DNA of 64,000 nt, from the NCBI GenBank assembly GCA_963746825.1, contig CAVVCU010000020.1, positions 1 to 64,000 on the forward strand, read 5' to 3'. The translations under genes were made by a program, and so were the position numbers. Shown piece by piece: positions 50,161 through 58,360 of the stretch (position 1 is its first letter; each line of letters starts with the position of its first letter). This stretch comes from JACVRW01 sp963746825. GTDB taxonomy: Bacteria; Actinomycetota; Thermoleophilia; Solirubrobacterales; Thermoleophilaceae. Under the pieces are notes generated by a model. It was not told the DNA's origin. It did not search any database and was given only the letters and a program-made list of their open reading frames with translations.

Positions 50161-51609
50161 GTGGCCGTCTCACGCCGTCGCTTTCTGGAGAGCTCCGCCG
50201 GCGTGGCGCTCGGCGGCGTGTTGTCCGAGCTGGGCCAGTTCGCGCAGCGCCCGGACCAGCCGAACGTGCTGGTGGTGATCGTCGACTCCCTTCGAGCCGA
50301 CGCGGTGTACGACAACTGGGTCCGCACGCCCAACATCGAGGCCCTGGCGAGACAGGGCCTGCGCTTCCCCAACGCCTATCCCGAGGCGATGCCCACGGTG
50401 CCGGCTCGCAACTCGATCATGAGCGGCCGCCGCCAGTTCCCCTTCCGCGGCTGGCACGACTACCGGGGGCTCATACAGGCACCGGGCTGGGAGCCCCTGC
50501 GCAACGTCGACCGCGCGCTGCCGGCGGTGCTGCGCCGGGCGGGCTACTGGACCGCCTACGTGACCGACAACCCGTTCCTGGGCTTCTCGAGGCCGTACGG
50601 CCCGCTGCGCCGAAGCGTGAACCGCTTCGTGCGAACCGGTGGGCAGATCGGCGGGCTCAAGCCGGTGTCGAGCGTGCCCGACCGGATCCTCAACCACTGG
50701 CTCCATCCCGCGAGCTACGACGCCAAGACCCGCCAGCGAGTGGGCTACTACCTGGCCAACAGCCGCTTCTGGGAGGACCCCCGCAAGACCTATGCCGCCC
50801 GCGTGTTCCGCGACGCCATGAGAGTGCTCGACGACGCGGCCGAGAAGCGGCCGTTCGCCCTGTTCGTCGACACCTACGAGCCACACGAGCCATGGACACC
50901 CCCGCCCAAGTTCCTGAAGCAGTACGGCGATCCCGATTGGCGCGGGCCCGAGCCGGGAATGCCGCGCTACGGGAAGGCGAGCAACTGGCTGGGCGCCGCG
51001 GAGCGCGGCCCGGTCCTGCAGCGCATCCGCGACCTCTACTCCGCCGAGGTGACGATGACCGACCTCTGGCTGGGTCGCCTGCTCGATCGCCTGGAGGGCA
51101 TGGACCTCGAGCGCGAGACGGTGATCCTGCTGGTGAGCGACCACGGAGTGCTGCTGGGCGAGCACGGCTGGACGGGCAAGGTGCAGGTGGCGCTCTACCC
51201 CGCGCTGATCAACGTGCCCTTCATCGTGGTCGACCCCCGACGCCGCCATGCCGGGCGCAAGAGCGACTTCTTCGCCTCCACCCACGACGTCGCCCCGACC
51301 GTGCTCTCCATGGCCGGAGTGCCTGTGCCCGAGGGGATGACCGGAGCCGACCTGTCAAGGGCCTTCGAGGACCGCCCTCTACCCGAGCGTCCCTACGCCT
51401 GGGGGGGCTACTCGGACTCCTTCTTCATCCGCAACGACCGCTGGGCCCTGTGGGCCTACAACCGGCCGAGCAACTTCAGGCTCTTCGACCTGAAGGCCGA
51501 CCCGGGCCAGAACAACAACGTCGCCGAGCGCCACCCGGCCGTGGTGCGCGAGCTCTACGGCAAGGTCCTGGCCCGCGCCGGCGGCCGGCTGCCGTTCTAC
51601 GGGGTGTAG
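50161..51609 (+). CDS. Tat-exported alkaline-phosphatase-superfamily (sulfatase-like) hydrolase with Thr nucleophile, paralogue 1
   Basis: GTG 50161 opens a Tat signal (SRRRFLESSAGVALGG). The metal-site strand reads VLVVIVDSLRADAVY (Asp 42). The sulfatase nucleophile motif C/S-x-P-x-R is replaced by MPTVPARNSIMSGRR, with Thr 79 (50395-50397) at the nucleophile position. Further superfamily landmarks are FVDTYEPHEPW, ILLVSDHGVLLGEHGW (DH metal ligands), GWTGKVQVALYP and FFASTHDVAPTVLSMAGV. 482 residues, intact. Without Cys or Ser, formylglycine cannot form. Thr nucleophiles are used by NPP phosphodiesterases, LtaS and phosphoethanolamine transferases, so a phospho(di)esterase or transferase activity is more plausible than sulfatase. 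It converges with paralogue 2. Confidence 0.85.
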   Translation: MAVSRRRFLESSAGVALGGVLSELGQFAQRPDQPNVLVVIVDSLRADAVYDNWVRTPNIEALARQGLRFPNAYPEAMPTVPARNSIMSGRRQFPFRGWHDYRGLIQAPGWEPLRNVDRALPAVLRRAGYWTAYVTDNPFLGFSRPYGPLRRSVNRFVRTGGQIGGLKPVSSVPDRILNHWLHPASYDAKTRQRVGYYLANSRFWEDPRKTYAARVFRDAMRVLDDAAEKRPFALFVDTYEPHEPWTPPPKFLKQYGDPDWRGPEPGMPRYGKASNWLGAAERGPVLQRIRDLYSAEVTMTDLWLGRLLDRLEGMDLERETVILLVSDHGVLLGEHGWTGKVQVALYPALINVPFIVVDPRRRHAGRKSDFFASTHDVAPTVLSMAGVPVPEGMTGADLSRAFEDRPLPERPYAWGGYSDSFFIRNDRWALWAYNRPSNFRLFDLKADPGQNNNVAERHPAVVRELYGKVLARAGGRLPFYGV

Positions 51610-51619
51610 GCCGCCCTCC

Positions 51620-53126
51620 TCAGCGCTTGACCGGCGCCACCGCCTCGCCCTGGTAGAACGGAGGCAGTCCGCCGATCCGCTCGACCAGCCAGGCGTGCAT
51701 CTCCTCCTGAACCGCGCGCTCCTCGCGCGCCACGTTGTGAAGCTCGGCCGGATCGAGGGTCAGGTCGAAGAGCTCCCTGTGGCCGCCGCGGTTGTCGGCC
51801 ACGTAGGACCAGCCGCCGTTGCGGACGTACATGTGGTTGAAGTAGCCGCCGTAGGCGTAGGGGCGCTCCGATGGCTCCTCGCCGTCGAACAGGGGCGATA
51901 GGTCCTCGCCGTCCATGTACGCCGGGGGCTGCACGCCGGCCATCGACATCAGCGTCGGGGCGACGTCGTGGGTGGACGCGAAGTAAGAGCTCGTCGTGCC
52001 CGCGCCCCGGCCCGCGGGGTCGACCATCACGCACGGAACCTGGATCAGCTCGGGATGCAGCTCCTGCGCAATCTTGCCCGTCCAGCCCCGCTCGCCCAGC
52101 AGGATCCCGTGGTCGCTCAGGAACACCACGGCCGTGTTCTCGTGCAGGCCGAGGTCGCGAAAGCGGGCCATGAACTCCCCCAGCCAGCGGTCCGCGTTGG
52201 TCAGCGAAGCCCCGTACACGGCGTTCATCTGACGCAGCTCGCCCGGCTCGAGGTAGGTCTCGGCCCGGGTGTAGCGGGCGGTGCCCGGGTTGGGGCCGCG
52301 GTAGGACGGGTCCGCGTACTGGCGGATGAGCTCGGGGGGCGGCGACCACGGCTCGTGCGGATCGAAGGAATCCACCACGAGCGCGAAGGGCTGGTGCTCG
52401 GCGGCCTCCTCGAGCAGCTTGGTGCCCTCGCCGAAGACTCGCGCGGCGTTGGACTCGGTGGCGTCCTTGCCGTATCCGGTGTTGGCCAGGTACTTGCGCA
52501 TGCCCTCGACGTAGCGGTCGTCGTCGCGCAGGCCGTCGGGCAGCCAGCGCTCGAGCTGGGCGTCGGTCACCGTCGCGGGGTCGTTGCGAAAGCCGCTGTG
52601 GCCCTCCACCGACACGTAGCGGTCGAAGCTCAGCCGAAAGGGCCGAAACGACTTGGTAAAGCCGAGGAAGGGGTTGTCGCTCGCCGAGGCGGTCCAGTAC
52701 CCGGCCCGCGAGAGCTGGGTGGTGAACACCTGGCGCAGGTCGTCGATGGGCGCCGCGCCCGGCCCGCGCCCGAGATCGGGAGCCCGTTTCCAGCCGCGGA
52801 AGGGAAACGTGCGCCGGCCGGTCATGATCGTCCGCCGCGCCGGCACGGTGGGCATCGCCTCGGGAAAGAAGCGGGTGAATACGGACCCCCTGCGCGGCGA
52901 GGGCGTCGATGCTCGGCGTGCGCACGCGCGGCGATCCGTAGGCAGCGACGAAGTCGCTACGCACGGAGTCGAGGATGACGAGCAGCACGTTCGGCCGGTC
53001 GGAGGACCCCTTCGACTCGCTGCGGCAGGCGCTCGAGCCGAGAAGGGTCACACCGGCGGCAGAAGCACCCGCCGCGCCGATGAAGTGCCGTCGCGTCAGA
53101 CCCTTGCTGCTGCTGGAGGGACGCAT
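51620..53126 (-). CDS. Tat-exported alkaline-phosphatase-superfamily hydrolase with Thr nucleophile, paralogue 2 (one frameshift)
   Basis: ATG 53126 gives a Tat signal (TRRHFIGAAGASAAGVTLLG) with a Cys in GSSAC that could be a lipobox. VLLVILDSVRSDFVAAYG leads to a one-base shift near 52880. The nucleophile region then reads FFPEAMPTVPARRTIMTGRR, again Thr in place of Cys/Ser. DSFDPHEPW, VVFLSDHGILLGERGW and YFASTHDVAPTLMSMAGV follow. Corrected length is about 501. It diverges from the amidohydrolase with only 30 bases between starts, where -10-like hexamers overlap. Confidence 0.82.
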
Positions 53127-53139
53127 CGAGACGAGCAGG

Positions 53140-53149
53140 ACAGTAGCGT
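53140..53149. promoter_or_regulatory. Overlapping divergent -10 hexamers
   Basis: ACAGTAGCGT contains forward TAGCGT (53144-53149), ending seven bases before ATG 53157. On the other strand it contains TACTGT (complement of 53140-53145), 14 bases from ATG 53126. The two share the central TA, so one site may serve both genes. Confidence 0.45.
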
Positions 53150-53156
53150 TCGCGCG

Positions 53157-54934
53157 ATGACTGGAGGAGGAGGCATCTCGCGTCGTCGCTTCGTGCGCGA
53201 CGGAGCCACGCTCGCGGCGGGAACGGCCCTGGGCGTGCCGGCGATGGCAGCGGCGCAGCAACCGGCGCCCGCCGAGATCGTGCTGCGCGGCGGCCGTGTG
53301 CTCACCATGCGCGGCGACGGGTGGCCGAGGCCGTGGCGGTCAGCGGCGGGCGGATCGCCTACGTCGGCTCGGACAGCGGAGCCGCCGCTCACATCGGCCC
53401 CGCCACCGAGGTGGTCGACCTGCGCGGCCGCACGCTCATGCCGGGTATCCACGACGGCCACTGCCATCCTCTGGGTGGCGGCCTCACGCTGACCAAGCCC
53501 ACGCTCAACTACCGCAAGCTCGACCTCAAGGAGTTCGTCGCGGCGATCCGCAAGCTGCTCGCCCGCACTTCCGACCAAGAGCCTGACGGCTGGCTGTCGG
53601 TCGACCTGTGGGAGCCCTCGGGCATGGACCGCCAGCCCACCAAGGAGGACCTCGACCGGTTGCCGACGAGGCGGCCGATCATCGTCGTCGACCTCAGCGG
53701 CCATACGGCGGTGGCCAACTCGCGCGCGCTGGAGATCGCCGGCGTCACGACGTCCACGCCGAACCCGGCAGGCGGCAGGATCGAGCGCGGGCCGGGCCGG
53801 GAGCCGACGGGGGTACTGCAGGACAACGCGATCGGGCTCGTCTCCGACAAGATCCCGCCGCTCACCACCGAGCAGAACGCCGACGCCCTTCAGGCCGGAC
53901 ACGAGGAGATGGCCAGGCGGGGGATCACCTCCTACCTCAACGCGTCGGTGGGCGAATCGGAGCTGGCGGCGCTGGCCGCGGTGGCCGACCGCGGCCCGCT
54001 GAGCATCCGGCCGTCGGTGGCCATCAACGTTCCCGCTCGCCAGGCCGCGGACCCCGAGGCGATGCTGGCCCGGCTCGAGGAGCTGCGTGCGGCCTACGCC
54101 CGGCCGGGGGTGACGATCGGCACGGTCAAGATGTTCTTCGACGGAGTGATCGAGTACCCGACCCAGACCGCGGCGCTGCTCGAGCCCTACCGGGTGAACA
54201 AGGGCACGAAGCGAAACCCGCGCTGGGTGGCGGGCAAGAGCCGCGGCCCGACCTACTTCCGCCAGCGCGTGGCCAACCGCGCGATCGACGCCCTCGACGC
54301 GGCCGGCTGGCAGGTGCACGTGCACGCCATCGGCGACCGGGCCGTCCGCTCCGCCCTCGATGCCTTCGAGCACGCGCGCAACCGCAACCAGGCCACCGAC
54401 AACCGCCACACGATCACCCACCTGGAGCTGATCGATCCGCAGGACTTCAAGCGCTTCAAGGAGCTCGGGGTCTGCGCGAGCATGCAGCTGCACTGGGCCG
54501 GACGTGACTCGTACACCGTCGACGCGCTGCGGCCGTACGTGGGTGAGAAGCGCTGGCGCTACACCTATCCGGCCGGAAGCCTCGCGCAAGCGGGCGCCCG
54601 GCTGTGCGGCGGAAGCGACTGGCCGGTCGACCCGCTGCTGCCCTTCCGCCAGATCGAGATCGCGGTCAACCGCAAGGCCGACGAGGTGTACGAGGGCTAC
54701 GAGAAGCCCCTGTTCGCGCAGGAGGGCCTGAGCCTGCGCGCCTCACTCGCGATGCACACGCGCAACAGCGCCTTCCAACTGCATCAGGAGAGCCTCACCG
54801 GCCAGATCCGGGAGGGCTACGCCGCCGACCTGATCGTGCTCGACCGCGATCTCCTGCGCGTGCGGCTGGAGCGGGTGTCGAAGGCGAAGGTCGCGCTCAC
54901 GATGGTTGGCGGGAGGATCGTCCACCGGGCTTGA
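53157..54934 (+). CDS. Tat-exported YtcJ-like amidohydrolase (frameshifted)
   Basis: ATG 53157 opens with a Tat signal (SRRRFVRDGATLAAGTALGV) ending AMAAAQQ. EIVLRGGRVLTMRGDG is followed by a one-base shift near 53320 into AVAVSGGRIAYVGSDSGAAA. Metal-site motifs of the amidohydrolase-3 (YtcJ) group are PGIHDGHCHPLGGG, the Lys in TVKMFFDGVIEYP, HVHAIGDRAVRSALDAFE, TITHLELIDPQDFKRF and CGGSDWPVDPLLPF. Corrected length is about 591. YtcJ-like enzymes cleave N-acyl, amide or ester bonds of small molecules; exported ones act outside the cytoplasm. It overlaps paralogue 3 by TTGA, so the two are coupled. Confidence 0.85.
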
Positions 54935-56373
54935 CGCCTACGCGCCGACAATTCCTCGCCGGCGGGGCGGCCGCCGCGGGAATTGCATGGGCGAGCGCCT
55001 GCACGCGCGACCCCACCCGCCGGGCCGGCCCCAACGTCCTGGTGATCATCGTCGACAGCCTGCGGGCCGATCACGCCTACGGCCCGCTCGCGCCCACGCC
55101 GACCTTCGACGCCCTGGCGGCTCGCGGCCTGAGCTTCACGCGCGCCTTCCCCGAGGCGATGCCCACGGTGCCGGCGCGCAACTCGATCCTTTCCGGCCGG
55201 CGCATGTTTCCCTTTCGCGGCTGGGAGGACCACCAGGGGCTCCTCGCCAAGCCGGGCTGGGCGCCACTCGACGACCCCGACAGCGCGTTCACCACTGTCC
55301 TGCGCCGGAGTGGATGGTGGACCGGGTACGTGACCGACAACCCGTTCCTTGGCTACTCGGCGCCCTACGAGCCCCTGCGCGAGAGCTTCGACCTCTTCGT
55401 TCGCCACGGCGGCCAGATCGGTGGCCGCGACGGGCCCGTGGATCCCGAAACGCTGCGCCGCTGGTTGCACCCCGCCGTTCGCGACGCGGGCATGAGCGAG
55501 CGCGTTCGGCAGTACATCGCCAACGCCGACTACTCGCAGGACGAGCGCCGCTCCTTCGCCGCGCGGGTGTGCACCTCCGCCGTGGATGCCCTGAACACGG
55601 CGGCGAAGCAGCGGCCGTTCGCGCTCGTGGTCGACACCTACGAGCCGCACGAGCCCTGGACGCCGCCGCGCACGTACACCGATCCACTCGACGACGGCAG
55701 CTGGCGCGGGCCGGAGCCCGCGATGCCGCGCTACGGAAAGGTCGAGGACTGGGTCGGCGAGCAGGAGGCCGGGCCGCTGGTGGAGCGCATGCGTGTGCTC
55801 TACGCGGCCGAGGTGGCCATGACCGACCGCTGGCTCGGCACGCTCATCGAGCGGCTGCGCCGGCTGGACCTCGAGCGCGAAACGGTGATCGTGCTGACGA
55901 GCGACCACGGCATCCAGCTGGGTGAGCACGGCTGGGTGGGGAAGATCTCGACCGCCCTGCATCCCGAGCTGACTCAGGTGCCGATGGTGATCGTCGACCC
56001 CGCCGGCCGCGGCGCGGGAAAGAAGTCGAGCTACTTCGCCTCCACGCACGACCTGGCGCCGACGATCCTGGCCATGGCGGGGCTCTCGGTGCCCGCCGAG
56101 ATGGAGGGGGCCGATCTCTCGCCGCTGCTCGCGGGCTCGGCGCCCGAAAAGCGGCCCTTCACCTACGGGGGCTGGTCGAACAATCACTTCCTGCGCGACG
56201 AGCGCTGGGCCTACATGGCCGACAACGCCCTGGCCCGCCCCCGGCTCTACGACCTGGCCGCCGATCCCGGCGAGGCGCGCGACGTGGCCGCCGAGCACCC
56301 CGACGTAACGGAGGAGCTGGAAGCGCTCATCACGGCCCGCACCGGCGGCTCGCTGCCGGTCTACGTCTCCTGA
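54931..56373 (+). CDS. Tat-exported alkaline-phosphatase-superfamily hydrolase with Thr nucleophile, paralogue 3
   Basis: TTG 54931 overlaps the amidohydrolase stop. The Tat signal PTRRQFLAGGAAAAGIAW is followed by ASAC, a possible lipobox. VLVIIVDSLRADHAYG, then FPEAMPTVPARNSILSGRR with Thr 79 (55165-55167) at the nucleophile position, VVDTYEPHEPWTPP, VIVLTSDHGIQLGEHGW, GKISTALHPELTQVP and YFASTHDLAPTILAMAG complete the fold. 480 residues, intact. It is closest in wording to paralogue 1 (shared WTxYVTDNPFLG, GGQIGG). It is followed after one base by the GMC oxidase, so a three-gene operon is likely. Confidence 0.87.
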   Translation: MTPTRRQFLAGGAAAAGIAWASACTRDPTRRAGPNVLVIIVDSLRADHAYGPLAPTPTFDALAARGLSFTRAFPEAMPTVPARNSILSGRRMFPFRGWEDHQGLLAKPGWAPLDDPDSAFTTVLRRSGWWTGYVTDNPFLGYSAPYEPLRESFDLFVRHGGQIGGRDGPVDPETLRRWLHPAVRDAGMSERVRQYIANADYSQDERRSFAARVCTSAVDALNTAAKQRPFALVVDTYEPHEPWTPPRTYTDPLDDGSWRGPEPAMPRYGKVEDWVGEQEAGPLVERMRVLYAAEVAMTDRWLGTLIERLRRLDLERETVIVLTSDHGIQLGEHGWVGKISTALHPELTQVPMVIVDPAGRGAGKKSSYFASTHDLAPTILAMAGLSVPAEMEGADLSPLLAGSAPEKRPFTYGGWSNNHFLRDERWAYMADNALARPRLYDLAADPGEARDVAAEHPDVTEELEALITARTGGSLPVYVS

Positions 56374-56374
56374 C

Positions 56375-58342
56375 ATGGCCGCCGCCTTCGAACTCTCGCC
56401 CAAGCAACTGCTCGCCCTCGAGGCGATCTGCGACACCTTCTGCCCACCTCAGAACGGAAACGGCGTCGCCGGAGTGCACGAGCTCGGGGTGGCGGACGCC
56501 ATCGCCGGGGCGGTGGCCCTCAACCCGCGTGCCGCCGAACGCAAGCAGCTCCAGCAGCTGCTCGGGGTCTGGGACACCAAGGCGCTGACCGCGCTCGCAG
56601 GCGGCGGCTTCAACCGCTTCTCCGAGCTCCCAAGGGAGGAGCGCGAGAAGGTACTGCTCTCCTGGGCTCACTCGCGGGCGCCCCAGCGCCGCGCGGCCTT
56701 CCAGGCCCTGCGCAAGGGCTCCCTCTTGTTCTACTGGGCGCTGCCGGGCCCGGACGGGGCACGCAACCCGGCATGGGACGCAATCGGCTACCCCGGCCCG
56801 CTCGGCCGGCTCGAGGAGGCGCCACCCAAGCCGCTACAACCTGTGGAGATCACACGCGACACGGCACTCGACTGCGATGTCGTCGTCGTCGGCTCGGGCG
56901 CCGGTGGCGGCCCGGTGGCAGGCGTGCTGTCGGAGGCCGGCCTCGACGTGGTCGTGGTGGAGACAGGCGGCTACTACGACGACGAGGACTTCGACGGCGC
57001 GGAGATCACCGCTCTGACTCAGTTCTATTCGGGGGCGCCGAGCGCCTCGCACGACGAGTCGATCGGCCTGGTGGCCGGCTCGTGCCTCGGCGGCGGAACG
57101 GTGGTGAACTACACGACCTCGTTCCGCACCCCGGGCCCCATTCGCGAGGACTGGGCGGCGCGCGGCGTGCCGGCCTTCACCGGGGCGGAGTTCACCGCGT
57201 CGCTGGACGCCGTCGCCGAGCGTCTCGGCGTCAACCAGGAGCACAATCGCCCGGGCGAGAGGGACCGCATCCTCCAGGAGGCCGCCCAGTCGCTCGGCTG
57301 GTCGAGCGGCGCGCAGCCCCGAAACGTGCGCAACTGCGCGCAGGGCAAGGAATGCGGGTACTGCGGATTGGGCTGCCGCGTGGGGGCGAAGCAGTCGACC
57401 GTGAAGACGTGGCTCACCGATGCCCACCGGCGGGGCTCGCGCCTGATCGTCCGCACTCGAATCGACCGGGTGATCGTGGAGGGCGGTGCCGCCCGCGGGG
57501 TGGAGGGGTTGGCGGTCGGCGGGCACCGCCTCAACGTGCGCGCTCGGGCCGTGGTCGCCGCGTGCGGGGCGATTCAGACCCCTGCACTGCTCAAACGCTC
57601 CGGAATCGAGAACGAGAATCTCGGCAGGCACCTGAAGGTGCACCCGGTTGCGGCCCTGTTCGGCATCTTCGACGAGGAGGTCAACGGGGTGGACGGGGTG
57701 ATGCAGGCCCGCTACGTCGACGAGCACGCCGACCTCCGCGACGGCTACGGGGTGATCTACGAGACCGCGCCGCTGCACCCGCATCTGCAGATCCCGCTCA
57801 TGCCGTGGCAGGGCGGGGCGGCTCACTTCGGCCTGATGGAGGCGTCCCAGAACACCTCTCCGGTGGGCGTCCTGCTGCGTGACCGCGACGGTGGCGAGGT
57901 TCGTGTGGGCCGCGACGGAGAGCCCGTGGTCCGCTACAAGCTGTCGCACTTCGATCGCGGCCACCTGCGGCGCGGGATCGACGGAGCGGCCGAGCTGCTC
58001 GAGGCGGCAGGCGCACGGCGCATCTTCTCCTCGCACGCGAAGTGGGTGGGCTACGACCCTGGCCGGGATGGCGACCGCGCGCGCTTGATGCGCGACGGCG
58101 ACGCCGCAGGCTATGGCGCCGGTCGCATCCAGCTGCTCGGCTTCCACCTGCAGGGAAGCGCGCGGATGGGCGGCTCGCCAGCCACCTCGGTGTGCGACCC
58201 CACCGGGCAGACCTGGCATGCGCGCAACCTCTACGTGTGCGACGGCTCGGTCTTCCCGAGTGCGACGGGGGTCAACCCGCATTTCTCGATCCAGTCCGTC
58301 GCCCACCTGAACGCTCGCGGGCTGGCAGCGCGCCTGACGTGA
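56375..58342 (+). CDS. GMC oxidoreductase with N-terminal gluconate-dehydrogenase-subunit-3-like domain
   Basis: Residues 1-150 (LSPKQLLALEAICDTFCPP, then REKVLLSWAHSRAPQRRAAF) resemble the gluconate 2-dehydrogenase subunit 3 domain found fused in long-chain alcohol oxidases. The FAD domain begins CDVVVVGSGAGGGPVAGVLS. Downstream are GSCLGGGTVVNYTTSFRTP, CGYCGLGCRVGAKQSTVKTW, FHLQGSARMGGSPATSV and the catalytic His region SATGVNPHFSIQSVAH. 655 residues, no signal peptide, intact. It oxidises an alcohol or aldehyde group, perhaps of a product released by the neighbouring exported hydrolases. Confidence 0.87.
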   Translation: MAAAFELSPKQLLALEAICDTFCPPQNGNGVAGVHELGVADAIAGAVALNPRAAERKQLQQLLGVWDTKALTALAGGGFNRFSELPREEREKVLLSWAHSRAPQRRAAFQALRKGSLLFYWALPGPDGARNPAWDAIGYPGPLGRLEEAPPKPLQPVEITRDTALDCDVVVVGSGAGGGPVAGVLSEAGLDVVVVETGGYYDDEDFDGAEITALTQFYSGAPSASHDESIGLVAGSCLGGGTVVNYTTSFRTPGPIREDWAARGVPAFTGAEFTASLDAVAERLGVNQEHNRPGERDRILQEAAQSLGWSSGAQPRNVRNCAQGKECGYCGLGCRVGAKQSTVKTWLTDAHRRGSRLIVRTRIDRVIVEGGAARGVEGLAVGGHRLNVRARAVVAACGAIQTPALLKRSGIENENLGRHLKVHPVAALFGIFDEEVNGVDGVMQARYVDEHADLRDGYGVIYETAPLHPHLQIPLMPWQGGAAHFGLMEASQNTSPVGVLLRDRDGGEVRVGRDGEPVVRYKLSHFDRGHLRRGIDGAAELLEAAGARRIFSSHAKWVGYDPGRDGDRARLMRDGDAAGYGAGRIQLLGFHLQGSARMGGSPATSVCDPTGQTWHARNLYVCDGSVFPSATGVNPHFSIQSVAHLNARGLAARLT

Positions 58343-58346
58343 CCAA

Positions 58347-58352
58347 TAGGGT
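58347..58352 (+). promoter_or_regulatory. Candidate -10 hexamer for the carboxylase gene
   Basis: TAGGGT, four bases after the GMC oxidase stop, ends eight bases before GTG 58361 in the leaderless arrangement. Confidence 0.5.
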
Positions 58353-58360
58353 GAGGCGGC

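Noticed and set aside
50161..56373. Calling the three paralogues arylsulfatases
   Set aside because: The Cys/Ser needed for formylglycine is Thr in all three, so the usual name would imply a chemistry that they cannot perform.
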